A stretch of DNA of 64,000 nucleotides from Chryseobacterium sp. SORGH_AS_0447. Its GTDB lineage: Bacteria; Bacteroidota; Bacteroidia; Flavobacteriales; Weeksellaceae. Positions 18,437-27,202 of the stretch are shown here, piece by piece. The stretch covers positions 3,280,501 through 3,344,500 of the forward strand of contig NZ_JAUTAR010000001.1 in the NCBI RefSeq assembly GCF_030818695.1, written 5' to 3'. Under the pieces are notes generated by a model that was given only the letters and a program-made list of their open reading frames with translations, did not search any database and was not told the origin of the DNA. A program made the translations under genes and the position numbers. Each line of letters starts with the position of its first letter. Position 1 is the stretch's first letter.

Positions 18437-18703
18437 TCGCACGCAGATCTTGCAGATTGCGCAGATTAATTTTAATAGTGGACACGTTCAATGTATTTAA
18501 ACTAAATACTTTACAAGCATTACTAGAATAAAATTACTTAAAATAATTAAAAATCTGCGATATCTGCAAAATCTGCGTGAGATTATTTAACATATTATCT
18601 TTAATGGGTAAAGATCAGTCAAAGATTCAATAGTAGGCATCCATCAGAATTAAATTATTTTCAACAATAAAAAATCTGCGGCATCTGCAAAATCTGCGTG
18701 AGA
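18437..18703. repeat. Cluster of three 'ATCTGC' intergenic repeats
   Basis: Two direct copies (18551-18582 and 18671-18702) share the pattern AATCTGCG..ATCTGCAAAA followed by TCTGCGTGAGA. A third copy lies in reverse orientation at 18437-18467 (CGCACGCAGATCTTGCAG...). No gene is present in the 279-bp gap. This looks like a dispersed intergenic repeat family. Confidence 0.75.
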
Positions 18704-18713
18704 CTCTAAAATC

Positions 18714-19412
18714 CTATTTTCCCAGCACAAACACCGCCGGGATCTTATGAAGTTCCGGTTTTTGCTTTTGCCAGTCTTTGATGGTTTTTGTTTTGATGAA
18801 TTCGTGTTCAGGATCGTTGATGTTCGCGGCAATGCAGAGCTTGGTATTGGGTGACAGAAACTTCGTCAGGTCCTCAAAAAGCGGGTTGTTCCGGTACGGT
18901 GTTTCCATAAAGATCTGCGAATAGCCGGTTTTCTGAACCTGAGCTTCCAGTTGTAGGATCTGTTTTTTCTTTTCCCCTCTGTCAATCGGAAGGTAGCCGT
19001 TGAAGATAAATTCCTGACCGTTGAATCCGCTTGAAATTAACGCCAGAATAATCGATGACGGACCGGAAATGGGAATGACCCTGATATTTTTCTCATGGCA
19101 CCATTTCACTATCAGATTTCCCGGATCAGCAATACAGGGAAGCCCGGCTTCGGAAAGCAACCCGAAGTCCTGCCCTTTCAGCATCAGTTCCTGCGCTTCT
19201 TTAATATCTGCATTTTCCGTGTATTTATCCAAAAGAAAAAGCTTCAGATCGGATTGTTTTTTCTCAGGAGCAAAAAACTTAACCATTTTTCTTGCCGTTT
19301 TCTCATTCTCCACGAAGAAATAGTCCGTCTGCATGATGTAATCTTTGATTACAGGAGCGAAGTGGGTTACCGATGTATTTTCCGAAAGATAAGCAGGAAG
19401 TAAAAAAAGCAT
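18714..19412 (-). CDS. RsmI-like tetrapyrrole-methylase-fold SAM methyltransferase
   Basis: This is a 232-residue protein with the hallmarks of the RsmI branch of the tetrapyrrole methylase fold: LLSEAGLPCIADPGNLIV (about residues 83-100), then IPISGPSSIILALISSGF and FNGYLP. RsmI 2'-O-methylates C1402 of 16S rRNA. This shorter, diverged form may do the same or act as a second methylase, so a substrate call would be a guess. It lies 39 bp downstream of the phosphatase gene in the dnaA-phosphatase-methylase run on the minus strand. Confidence 0.82.
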   Translation of the reverse strand: MLFLLPAYLSENTSVTHFAPVIKDYIMQTDYFFVENEKTARKMVKFFAPEKKQSDLKLFLLDKYTENADIKEAQELMLKGQDFGLLSEAGLPCIADPGNLIVKWCHEKNIRVIPISGPSSIILALISSGFNGQEFIFNGYLPIDRGEKKKQILQLEAQVQKTGYSQIFMETPYRNNPLFEDLTKFLSPNTKLCIAANINDPEHEFIKTKTIKDWQKQKPELHKIPAVFVLGK

Positions 19413-19451
19413 GATATCGTATTTGTTATTTAAAGTATAAGTAAATGATTA

Positions 19452-19901
19452 TTAAAGTAAAACCTGTCCGGCGATTTTATCGCAGCCCATTTTCAAAAGC
19501 TGAAAAACATGTTCGAATTCATCCGGTCCGCCCCAGTACGGATCTGGAACTTCTGCATTTTCATGGTCGCCCAGCACTTCCAGGAAAAGAGAAACCTTCT
19601 GCCGCTGTTTTTCAGTTCTGGCTTTTGAAACCACATCGGCCATCACATCGATATCCATACAGTAGATCTTATCGAACTTTTCAAAATCCGCTGCCGTAAG
19701 TGGCCGGGATCTCTGCTTTGAAATATCAATTCCGTGGCGTGCAGCGGTCTCAATAGCTCTTGCATCCGGGTGCTTTCCCTCGTGCATGGAAATTGTACCG
19801 GCCGAATCTACTAGATAATCCACAGGAACTTTCGTCTTCATAATCCCTTCGGCCAGCGGGCTCCGGCAGATGTTTCCGAGGCAAACCATTAATATATTCA
19901 T
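19452..19901 (-). CDS. Low-molecular-weight protein-tyrosine phosphatase
   Basis: This is a 149-residue protein with the N-terminal P-loop CLGNICRS (CX5R, nucleophile Cys7, Arg13) and the general-acid motif DPYWGG near residue 120. Length and both motifs are typical of the LMW-PTP family, which dephosphorylates protein tyrosines. It lies 105 bp downstream of dnaA on the same strand. Confidence 0.95.
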   Translation of the reverse strand: MNILMVCLGNICRSPLAEGIMKTKVPVDYLVDSAGTISMHEGKHPDARAIETAARHGIDISKQRSRPLTAADFEKFDKIYCMDIDVMADVVSKARTEKQRQKVSLFLEVLGDHENAEVPDPYWGGPDEFEHVFQLLKMGCDKIAGQVLL

Positions 19902-20006
19902 TGTATAAGATACTTACGGTTGTTCAACTTAATTAAGCTACAAAGCTAAATAAAAAATGAAGAATAAAATTATTCTTCATTTTCAATATTTAAATCAATA
20001 TATTGT

Positions 20007-21461
20007 TTATTGTCTGATCCTTTCTCCCAACTCTTTCACGTATTTCTTAATCTCTTTATCGATTTTAGAAACATCCTTAATGGTATCACAAGCGTACATT
20101 ACTGTTGAGTGATCTTTCCCGCCCATTTCAGCACCGATTTTGGTAAAAGTGGAATTGGTAAGCTCCTTGGCAAAGTACATCGCCAACTGTCTCGGAAGCG
20201 CAATCTCTCTCTTTCTTGTTTTAGATAAAAGCTGCTCTTTTTTAATTCCGAAGTAGTCGCACACCACATCCTGAATATAAGGGATATTGATAACTTTCTT
20301 CTGGGTCGCAGCGATCTTATTGATAGTCTCTTTCAATAAATCAAGACTCAGATCCGTTTTATATACCGTAGAATAAGCAATTACCGAATTAATGATTCCG
20401 ATAAGCTCTCTTACATTTGTCTTTGCTTCTGCAGCCAGGAAATCAAGCATATCATCCGGAAGAACGATTCCATCTCTGCTCAGTTTATCTATGATAATTT
20501 TCTTACGGGTAGAAATATCTGGAGATTTGATCTCTGCGGAAAGTCCCCATTTGAAACGGGAAACAATCCTGTCCTGGATATCCATAATATCGGCCGGTGC
20601 TTTATCGGAAGTCAGGATAATCTGCTTTCCGTTCTGATGCAAATGGTCGAAGATATGGAAGAAGCTGTCCTGGGTAGCCGATTTTCCGGAAAGGAACTGG
20701 ATATCATCAATGATCAGCACATCCACCATCTGGTAGAAATTTGCAAATTCTGTCTGCTTATGGGCTTTGGCTGCCGAAATAAACTGCTGGATGAATTTTT
20801 CGGAAGAAAGATAAAGAACGATTTTATCCGGGAACTGGCTTTTTACTTCCAGACCTACGGCCTGTCCCAGGTGGGTTTTCCCTACTCCGTAACCTCCATA
20901 TAAAAATAACGGGTTGAAAGCGGTAGCACCGGGTCTTTTGGCAATCGATCTCGCTACGGTAGCTGCAAATTTATTACTTTCTCCTTCTATATAATTATCA
21001 AAAGAAAAATCTGATTTCAGGTTGGAATTGATATTTACTTTCTTAATTCCGGGAACAACAAAAGGGTTGACGATATTGGATGAAAAACCTTGCGGCATCG
21101 TCTCCTGTACTTTCGGGGTAGGCGTACTTTTACCTTTCATATTCATGGTAATCGGCTTGTCCACACCCGTAGGTTTGTTTTCGATTACAGAATACCATAA
21201 CTTTACTCCTTTTCCGATATTTTTTTTCAGGGCAGCCGAAAGAAGGGACAAGTAATTATCCTCTATATATTCCTTGTAAAAATCACTCGGGACGATCAGC
21301 GTAAGGTTATTGTCCACCAACGAAAGCGGTTGCACCTTATCGAACAAAAGGTCGAAAGATTTTTCAAGTTTTTTAAGGTCAGAACTATCTTCAGCTGCGT
21401 TAAGATTATCGCGCATGAACTGAAGGCACCTCTGCCATATCATCATTAAATTTTCATCCAT
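20007..21461 (-). CDS. dnaA: Chromosomal replication initiator protein DnaA
   Basis: This is a 484-residue protein. Domain I is at residues 1-80 (MIWQRCLQFMRDNL), followed by a variable linker. The AAA+ domain III has Walker A GGYGVGKTH (about residue 190), Walker B LIIDDIQF and the sensor region. Domain IV has the DnaA signature GGKDHSTVMYAC near the C-terminus, which contacts the DnaA-box DNA. It starts replication at oriC. I found no cluster of TTATCCACA-type boxes in the flanking gaps, so the origin is probably elsewhere. It is divergent from a thioesterase gene. Confidence 0.98.
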   Translation of the reverse strand: MDENLMMIWQRCLQFMRDNLNAAEDSSDLKKLEKSFDLLFDKVQPLSLVDNNLTLIVPSDFYKEYIEDNYLSLLSAALKKNIGKGVKLWYSVIENKPTGVDKPITMNMKGKSTPTPKVQETMPQGFSSNIVNPFVVPGIKKVNINSNLKSDFSFDNYIEGESNKFAATVARSIAKRPGATAFNPLFLYGGYGVGKTHLGQAVGLEVKSQFPDKIVLYLSSEKFIQQFISAAKAHKQTEFANFYQMVDVLIIDDIQFLSGKSATQDSFFHIFDHLHQNGKQIILTSDKAPADIMDIQDRIVSRFKWGLSAEIKSPDISTRKKIIIDKLSRDGIVLPDDMLDFLAAEAKTNVRELIGIINSVIAYSTVYKTDLSLDLLKETINKIAATQKKVINIPYIQDVVCDYFGIKKEQLLSKTRKREIALPRQLAMYFAKELTNSTFTKIGAEMGGKDHSTVMYACDTIKDVSKIDKEIKKYVKELGERIRQ

Positions 21462-21545
21462 ATATTATGCCCCGATTAATTCTTTTGTTAGTATTGTTTT
21501 TAGAAGGATGACAAAGGTCCATAATTTTTATTTTAAAAAAAAATA

Positions 21546-21577
21546 TTGCACTTATTGATTATTTAAAAATATATTTG
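21546..21577 (+). promoter_or_regulatory. Promoter of the YbgC-like thioesterase gene
   Basis: TTG (21546-21548), a 21-bp spacer and TATATTTG (21570-21577) fit the flavobacterial consensus. The ATG at 21600 is 22 nt beyond the -7 box. Confidence 0.65.
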
Positions 21578-21599
21578 TATGTATAAATAAGCTACTAGC

Positions 21600-22010
21600 A
21601 TGATACACACAACACACTCATTACGAGTACGTTACGGAGAGACAGACCCCATGAAATACGTCTACTACGGCAACTACGCAGAGTACCTCGAAATTGGAAG
21701 GGTAGAACTCTTCCGTAGCATTGGGATGTCATATAATGAGATTGAAAATCAAGGAATTTGGCTGCCTGTTTCAGAGTATAAAATTAAGTATTTAAAGCCT
21801 GCGTTTTATGATGAAAAATTGGAAATCCATACCTACATAAAAAAAATTCCAGGCGTAAAAATTGAGTTTGAATATGAAATTTTTAACGAAAAAAATATAA
21901 AAATTACCGAAGCTGCCACTACCCTCTTTTTCCTGGATGCCCAAACCAATAAAGTCATCAAATGCCCGGACTATCTCATGGAGCTGATTGAGGCTCACTG
22001 GAATAAATAA
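21600..22010 (+). CDS. YbgC-like acyl-CoA thioesterase (hotdog fold)
   Basis: This is a 136-residue 4-hydroxybenzoyl-CoA-thioesterase-family protein. The N-terminal RVRYGETDPMKYVYYGNYAE block contains the catalytic Asp followed by a Tyr-rich loop, as in YbgC/FadM. IKYLKPAFYDEKLEI is the usual second block. It hydrolyses acyl-CoA or acyl-ACP; chain length cannot be told. It is divergent from dnaA. Confidence 0.92.
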   Translation: MIHTTHSLRVRYGETDPMKYVYYGNYAEYLEIGRVELFRSIGMSYNEIENQGIWLPVSEYKIKYLKPAFYDEKLEIHTYIKKIPGVKIEFEYEIFNEKNIKITEAATTLFFLDAQTNKVIKCPDYLMELIEAHWNK

Positions 22011-22309
22011 TTTAAACTTAAGGCCGGAAGAGGGAAGCTGGATGCCGGAAGTTTCTTTTGTTACTATATTACTATCAACCTTTACTATTAGATTAAATGG
22101 TTATATTCTATCAATGGAAAGCTTTATTTAAAATTTCTGAACGCTTCCGTATTTTTACTTTTTTCATCATTAAATTACTTTGAATAAAAGATTTATGATT
22201 GAATTAACATTAAATAAGTCTGTAATTTAGCCATCAGAAAACGCTGAACAGAAAGAATATACTTACCTTGCATTCTTTTCAGCATATTATCATTTAAAAG
22301 AAAGATTTC
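22011..22309. other. Intergenic gap before pheA
   Basis: This 299-bp gap is AT-rich. Near 22023-22050 there is a short 7-nt-periodic stretch (GAAGAGG GAAGCTG GATGCCG GAAGTTT), like others in the window. No gene or clear promoter was seen. Confidence 0.4.
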
Positions 22310-23158
22310 ATGAAGATCGCATTTTTAGGCCCGCATGCCAGTTTTACCCAGCTTGCCGCCAGCCAGCTTTTCCCGGAGGAAGAACTTTTGCCGCAGGGCA
22401 ATATTTTAGACTGCTTCCATGCTGTTGAACGCGGAGAAGTAGATAAAGCTGTTGTTCCCCTGGAAAATTCAATTGAGGGAACGGTTTCCATGACATTGGA
22501 TTACCTGTATAAAACTCCGGGCATCAGGATTGAAGCGGAAGCTGTTATGCCGATTGCCCATCACCTGATGGTTTATCCCGGCTGCGATACCGAACATCTG
22601 GAGAAAATTTATTCCCATCCGCAGGCATTGGCGCAGAGCTTTCATTTTCTGGATTCCCATTTTAAGGAAATTCCGAAACAGGAATATTCTTCAACGGCAG
22701 CAGCAGCGAAACATATTTCCGAAAACCCGGACCGAAACCTGGCGGCCGTCGCCAACCAGTTTGCGGCAGATCTCTACGGCCTGCAGATCATTCACCGCAA
22801 TATCCAGGATATTGAGCAAAACCATACCAGATTTATTATTATATCAAAACAACAAGAAGAATATACCAATGATGCCCTGGAGATCCTGGGTGAAAAATCA
22901 GGATTGCTGATCACCCTCCCGGAAGACCATGCCGGAGGGCTTCACCAGGTGCTTTCTGTCTTCGCCTGGCGGAAGATGAACCTCAGCAAAATAGAATCCA
23001 GAACCCTGAAAACGGGACTTGGAAATTATTTCTTTTTCATCACCATTGTCGGCAAATGGGAATCGGCCTTGCACCAAAACGCCCTGGAAGAATTGGCAGC
23101 TTTGGGCACTGACACCGGCTTTTTAGGAAATTACAAGGAATTCCTTTTAAAAAGCTGA
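22310..23158 (+). CDS. pheA: Prephenate dehydratase
   Basis: This is a 282-residue stand-alone prephenate dehydratase, without a chorismate-mutase domain. IAFLGPHASFTQLAA opens the catalytic domain, VVPLENSIEGTV (about residues 48-59) is a conserved block, and NHTRFIIIS closes the domain. The C-terminal ACT domain (about 195-282) has ESRTLKTGLGNYFFFI, the Phe-binding ESRP-like motif. It converts prephenate to phenylpyruvate and is inhibited by phenylalanine. It is followed by a strong hairpin. Confidence 0.96.
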   Translation: MKIAFLGPHASFTQLAASQLFPEEELLPQGNILDCFHAVERGEVDKAVVPLENSIEGTVSMTLDYLYKTPGIRIEAEAVMPIAHHLMVYPGCDTEHLEKIYSHPQALAQSFHFLDSHFKEIPKQEYSSTAAAAKHISENPDRNLAAVANQFAADLYGLQIIHRNIQDIEQNHTRFIIISKQQEEYTNDALEILGEKSGLLITLPEDHAGGLHQVLSVFAWRKMNLSKIESRTLKTGLGNYFFFITIVGKWESALHQNALEELAALGTDTGFLGNYKEFLLKS

Positions 23159-23244
23159 CAAAATTTCTCATCAGACAATATGAATCCCAACCTCTTCAAT
23201 ATACGGTTAAAATAATTCAATTTTTTGATTATGATTCTAATCAA

Positions 23245-23285
23245 TTTTAAAGCCCTGTTCATATCCCATGAACAGGGCTTTAAAA
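23245..23285. terminator. Perfect 18-bp hairpin downstream of pheA
   Basis: Arms at 23245-23262 and 23268-23285 pair perfectly with a 5-nt ATCCC loop and end in A4/T4. It can act as a terminator for pheA. The rest of the 337-bp gap to 23495 is AT-rich and holds nothing else I can identify. Confidence 0.85.
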
Positions 23286-23495
23286 TCATATCCTATTTTC
23301 ATATTTCTCTAATTATGGATAAATATTATTTTATAGAAATAAATCAACATAAAAACATTATATAATCAATATTATTACTAATAAAGCTAAAAAAAACTAA
23401 AAAAATTTAATTAAAAATGATATTTTGCATAATATTTGATGCAATATTTTGTGAAAAACTATCTGAGAATAAACCTCTAACTAAATTAAATTTTT

Positions 23496-24242
23496 ATGAA
23501 CATGAAAACTAAAATTTGCAGTGCCATTTTAGCTTTAATGGCACTTCCTTTTGCGGCTCAGAACGGAGTGGGTATCAACACCACTACCCCGCAGGCTACC
23601 CTGGATGTGAACGGAAATTTAAAAATCCGGCAGGCTCCGACAGCAGCGTCCACCACAGGATACCAGATCCTGGCCATTAATCAGAACACAGGTGGAGACT
23701 TTGAGGTATCACAGGTAAACCCTCAGCTTATCGCAGACCTGGCGACTCAGGGAGGAACAACCGGCGTGGCGGCATCCGTCTACTCTGCCCGCAAAACATC
23801 CGGAGTTACCTTGGTTTCTTTAGGGATTTTCCCTACAGGATTCAGATCGGTAAACTTCGTCAACGCGGAAAGAACCGTAGGTTCTACTGCTGTATTTTCG
23901 GACGTGGACAATACGTACACCGTACCTAGTACTGGTGTATACGCTATCGGATTCAATTTCCGGTACGGTACGGGGATTCAGGCCGCTTTATTAACCAATT
24001 CCCCGGGCGTAGGGTTGGTAAGAACCAGAAACGGAGTATCTACGCTGATCGACAGCAGATCTTTCAGTGGAGCAAATTTAGGACTTCTCAGTCTGACAAT
24101 TTCAGAATCGAATGTGAATTCCCTGTATCCTTTACAGGCAGGCGATAAGATTTCTTTCGGTCTTACCGGATCTTCATTGCTGGATGGTAATATACTAGGT
24201 ACCAGTACAAGTTCTTTCTATATTTATAAAGTATCAAACTAA
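23496..24242 (+). CDS. Secreted 'VGIN' surface protein with jelly-roll-like C-terminus
   Basis: This is a 248-residue protein with a signal peptide (residues 1-21, ALPFAAQ), followed by the flavobacterial surface-protein opening GVGINTTTPQATLDVNGNLK. The C-terminal ~140 residues (YTVPSTGVYAIGFNFRYG ... YPLQAGDKISFGLTGS) alternate hydrophobic strands as in C1q/TNF-like jelly rolls. That fold call is tentative. Such proteins are likely exported and surface-exposed. It stands alone with its own terminator. Two relatives lie at 56326 and 56606. Confidence 0.75.
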   Translation: MNMKTKICSAILALMALPFAAQNGVGINTTTPQATLDVNGNLKIRQAPTAASTTGYQILAINQNTGGDFEVSQVNPQLIADLATQGGTTGVAASVYSARKTSGVTLVSLGIFPTGFRSVNFVNAERTVGSTAVFSDVDNTYTVPSTGVYAIGFNFRYGTGIQAALLTNSPGVGLVRTRNGVSTLIDSRSFSGANLGLLSLTISESNVNSLYPLQAGDKISFGLTGSSLLDGNILGTSTSSFYIYKVSN

Positions 24243-24309
24243 ATTTATTTTATCAAAACAAATTTTTTACAATTTAATTACTAACCGTGTTAATCACTAT
24301 ATCTTAATT

Positions 24310-24347
24310 TTAATCCATTATACCATGTATAGTGGATTAATTTTTTA
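24310..24347 (+). terminator. Terminator of the VGIN protein gene
   Basis: A 14-bp stem (24310-24323 with 24327-24340, one G-U pair) has a 3-nt loop and is followed by T6. Confidence 0.85.
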
Positions 24348-24365
24348 TTGCTGTAAACATTTGAT

Positions 24366-24373
24366 TATATTTG
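24366..24373 (+). promoter_or_regulatory. -7 box of the DUF2339 gene
   Basis: TATATTTG exactly fits TAnnTTTG. A TTG at 24348-24350 is 15 bp upstream, somewhat close for a -33 element. The ATG is 18 nt downstream. Confidence 0.55.
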
Positions 24374-24391
24374 ATAACCTAATGATTTGAA

Positions 24392-26608
24392 ATGGCGTAC
24401 GCAATCATCACTATAACCATACTGGTAATCTGTATTTTCAACAATTACAATGAAAGAATCAGGAAACTGGAACGGGAAATTGCCGAACTGAACCGTAAAA
24501 TAAACGAAGAAGGTTTGTCCAGATATTCCGGCGTAGCTGAAGAAACTGCTGATCCTGCTATAATTACAGAAACACAGAAAATTCCTGTACTTTCAGTTTC
24601 AAGCACAACGGAAAATAAGGTTCCACAGGAAAAAGATTGGCTTGCACCGGTATTCGAATTTTTAAAGCAGAATGCCTTAACTATTATCGGGATTTTCACA
24701 TTGGTCCTCGGCATCGGCTATTTCGTGAAATATGCGATCGACAAAAACTGGATTGGTGAGACATCTCGGGTCGGCATCGGATTTCTGGCAGGTGCCTTGA
24801 TCATGGGAACCGGCCATTTTCTCCGGAAAAACTACGCAGCATTTGCTTCCATCATTACCGGAGGCGGGATTGCCGTTTTGTATTTTACGATCACCATCGC
24901 TTTCCGGGAATACCATTTGTTTTCACAAACAACTGCTTTTTCAGTTACTTGTTTCATAACCTTACTGTGTATTGTGCTTTCGTACTCCTACAATAGCGAA
25001 ATCCTGAATATTTTTTCTTTATTCGGAGGGTTTCTCGCTCCTCTCATGATCAGCTCAGGGGAAAGCAATTACTTTTTTCTTTTCACCTATCTTACCGTCT
25101 TAAACATCGGGATGCTGGCTGTAGTCTATCTTAAAAACTGGAAAAGCGTAGGCTGGATCTCCTTTATTTTTACGGCGGTGTACCTTGCTTCCTGGACGGC
25201 GGACCAAACGCAAATACAGAGCGTCTACTTTTACATTGTTACTTATATTATCTTCTATCTGTTTGCCTTACAGAATTATTTTAAGAAAAACACACTGCTT
25301 CCTTATGATATTCTCATGCTTGTGCTGATCAACTTCACGGGCATTACCGGACTGGTCTATATTTTTGAAACTTTGAGATATGAACCGGTGATTATTTTTC
25401 CTGTAATTTTTGCACTGGTAAACCTGGGCTTGCTGTACAGGGAATATTCAAAACAGAACTTCGGAATTAACTATTCCGTTTTCGCAGGGATTACAGTAAG
25501 CCTTTTTACCGCTGCCGTTGCTTTACAGTTCAAGACCCATTTAATAACGAGCGTTTGGGCGATTGAAGCTACCCTTCTGCTGTTTATCTGGAAAAAAACA
25601 AATCTCAGTATTTTTAAAATATGCTTTTATATTCTGTTTCCCCTGGTGATTATTGCCCAGCTGGTTACGTGGGCCGAATATTTGGATGCTAAGAATCTTC
25701 CTATAATTTTCAACCCTATATTCCTGACAAGTGCAGTAACGGTGATCACCACTTTTGTAAACTTAGTACTGCTGAGAAAACTGTCAGATTTTAAGGATGA
25801 AAACAGCAGTTTATTTGAAAACGCTTTCACTATAATCAGCTATAGTGTGATTTATGTTGCCCTTTTGCTGGAAATCGTTTACCAGATCTCAGAAAAGCCC
25901 TGGATTGTTATTTTCAGTACCGCGATGCTATACAGCCTGTATTTTGTTTTTATCATTTTATTATTCAGAAAAAAACTCGAGATCAATACCATTCTCGAAG
26001 CAGTGCTTCTTTATGTATTTTTTGCACTGATTATTTTTAATACATTGATTTCCGGCACGGGAATCGTGTCGGATCATCTTTTACAACTAGTCCCTTTTGC
26101 CTTTTATGTGATGTACCTTTTGTATTGGATTCCGTTTATTGTTGTACTGCTGACCATTTTGCCACGATCGGGTTTCCTGAAAATAAAACTTTCGTATTGG
26201 TGGGTTTCCCTGGCCATCGTTACAGCCATTAGCGGTGAACTGTATAATATGTATATTCTTTTCAATGCCGGAAACATTTCAGATCTGTCTCCGCTGACCA
26301 AACATTTTAGCCTTCTGTACCTCCCGATTATCTGGGCAGTGCTGGCAAGCGCTTTCCTTTACAAAGGCTTAAAAAGTGACGTTGCGGAATACAGCAAGAT
26401 CGGCTTTGCGCTTATTGCGGTGATGATTTTTAAACTCTATTCCTACGACGTATGGAAAATGGATAATGTGTCGAGGATTACTGCCTTTATTATTCTCGGA
26501 ATCATCTTATTGCTAAGCTCATTCCTGTTCCAAAGAATCAAAAGAATGATAAGGAACATGGTGGAAAAAAAAGATGAAAACACTGATTCTGAAGAGATAA
26601 CAAACTAA
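24392..26608 (+). CDS. DUF2339 polytopic membrane protein
   Basis: This is a 738-residue protein. An N-terminal membrane anchor and short coiled coil (NNYNERIRKLEREIAELNRK, residues 17-36) are followed by a ~60-residue linker and then about 20 consecutive hydrophobic segments from residue 90. The first conserved DUF2339 block is LTIIGIFTLVLGIGYFVKYA ... NWIGETSRVGIG. The C-terminus is charged. The function of the family is unknown; the helix count suggests a transporter or an enzyme acting on membrane substrates. It has its own promoter. Confidence 0.88.
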   Translation: MAYAIITITILVICIFNNYNERIRKLEREIAELNRKINEEGLSRYSGVAEETADPAIITETQKIPVLSVSSTTENKVPQEKDWLAPVFEFLKQNALTIIGIFTLVLGIGYFVKYAIDKNWIGETSRVGIGFLAGALIMGTGHFLRKNYAAFASIITGGGIAVLYFTITIAFREYHLFSQTTAFSVTCFITLLCIVLSYSYNSEILNIFSLFGGFLAPLMISSGESNYFFLFTYLTVLNIGMLAVVYLKNWKSVGWISFIFTAVYLASWTADQTQIQSVYFYIVTYIIFYLFALQNYFKKNTLLPYDILMLVLINFTGITGLVYIFETLRYEPVIIFPVIFALVNLGLLYREYSKQNFGINYSVFAGITVSLFTAAVALQFKTHLITSVWAIEATLLLFIWKKTNLSIFKICFYILFPLVIIAQLVTWAEYLDAKNLPIIFNPIFLTSAVTVITTFVNLVLLRKLSDFKDENSSLFENAFTIISYSVIYVALLLEIVYQISEKPWIVIFSTAMLYSLYFVFIILLFRKKLEINTILEAVLLYVFFALIIFNTLISGTGIVSDHLLQLVPFAFYVMYLLYWIPFIVVLLTILPRSGFLKIKLSYWWVSLAIVTAISGELYNMYILFNAGNISDLSPLTKHFSLLYLPIIWAVLASAFLYKGLKSDVAEYSKIGFALIAVMIFKLYSYDVWKMDNVSRITAFIILGIILLLSSFLFQRIKRMIRNMVEKKDENTDSEEITN

Positions 26609-26711
26609 AGTATTTCCGGATGATATTCATATTATTATAAAATTTTGTTTACATTTTGCAAAAAATACCTATATTTATCACGTTTTTAATAGTTACTTAT
26701 TCCAAACCATT

Positions 26712-27149
26712 ATGAAAAAATTATTCTACTCTTTTTTATTATTGTCTTCAGCAACGCTTTTTGCTCAGAAGAATACCTCGACACGTTTTGCAGTTGCCAA
26801 TGATATTGTTGGAACAGTAGATATGTTCAGTACAAACCTTAAAGGTTATGTACAGAGCTCGCGTACTTTTAAATCGGCAGCTGAACTTCCTCAAAATCTG
26901 AAAAAGTTCAATGCGATCGCAGCAAACGGATTGGTAGAATATAAACTAAAAGCTGGATTAGGCACTTTGGACCGATTGGCTTTGTCTGATCTTAACGCAC
27001 AATACAATCTGGCTAAAAACACTCCTGTATTAATCGACGGGTATGAATTTGCCAATACGGACACCCTGGTATACGGAGACCTGCTGAGCAATGTTCAGGT
27101 GGTTGACAACAAAGGAAGCAAAGCAGTTTCTGTAATGACAAAAAAGTAA
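26712..27149 (+). CDS. Small secreted protein, function unknown
   Basis: This is a 145-residue protein with a clear signal peptide (residues 1-18, MKKLFYSFLLLSSATLFA). The mature part has no motif I recognise (residues 20-145, ending SNVQVVDNKGSKAVSVMTKK). No Cys is present. It is a single gene followed by a bidirectional terminator shared with rarA. Confidence 0.7.
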   Translation: MKKLFYSFLLLSSATLFAQKNTSTRFAVANDIVGTVDMFSTNLKGYVQSSRTFKSAAELPQNLKKFNAIAANGLVEYKLKAGLGTLDRLALSDLNAQYNLAKNTPVLIDGYEFANTDTLVYGDLLSNVQVVDNKGSKAVSVMTKK

Positions 27150-27169
27150 TCGCTTAAAACCTATAAATG

Positions 27170-27202
27170 AAAGGATACTCAGTTGAGTATCCTTTTTCCT
27201 TT
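27170..27202. terminator. Bidirectional terminator
   Basis: AAAGGATACTC (27170-27180) pairs with GAGTATCCTTT (27185-27195) over 11 bp with a 4-nt loop and T/A runs on both sides. It serves the gene before it and the convergent rarA. Confidence 0.85.

Noticed and set aside
19902..21599. oriC next to dnaA
   Set aside because: I looked for clustered TTATCCACA-like boxes and an AT-rich unwinding element in both flanks of dnaA and saw no box cluster. The origin is probably elsewhere.
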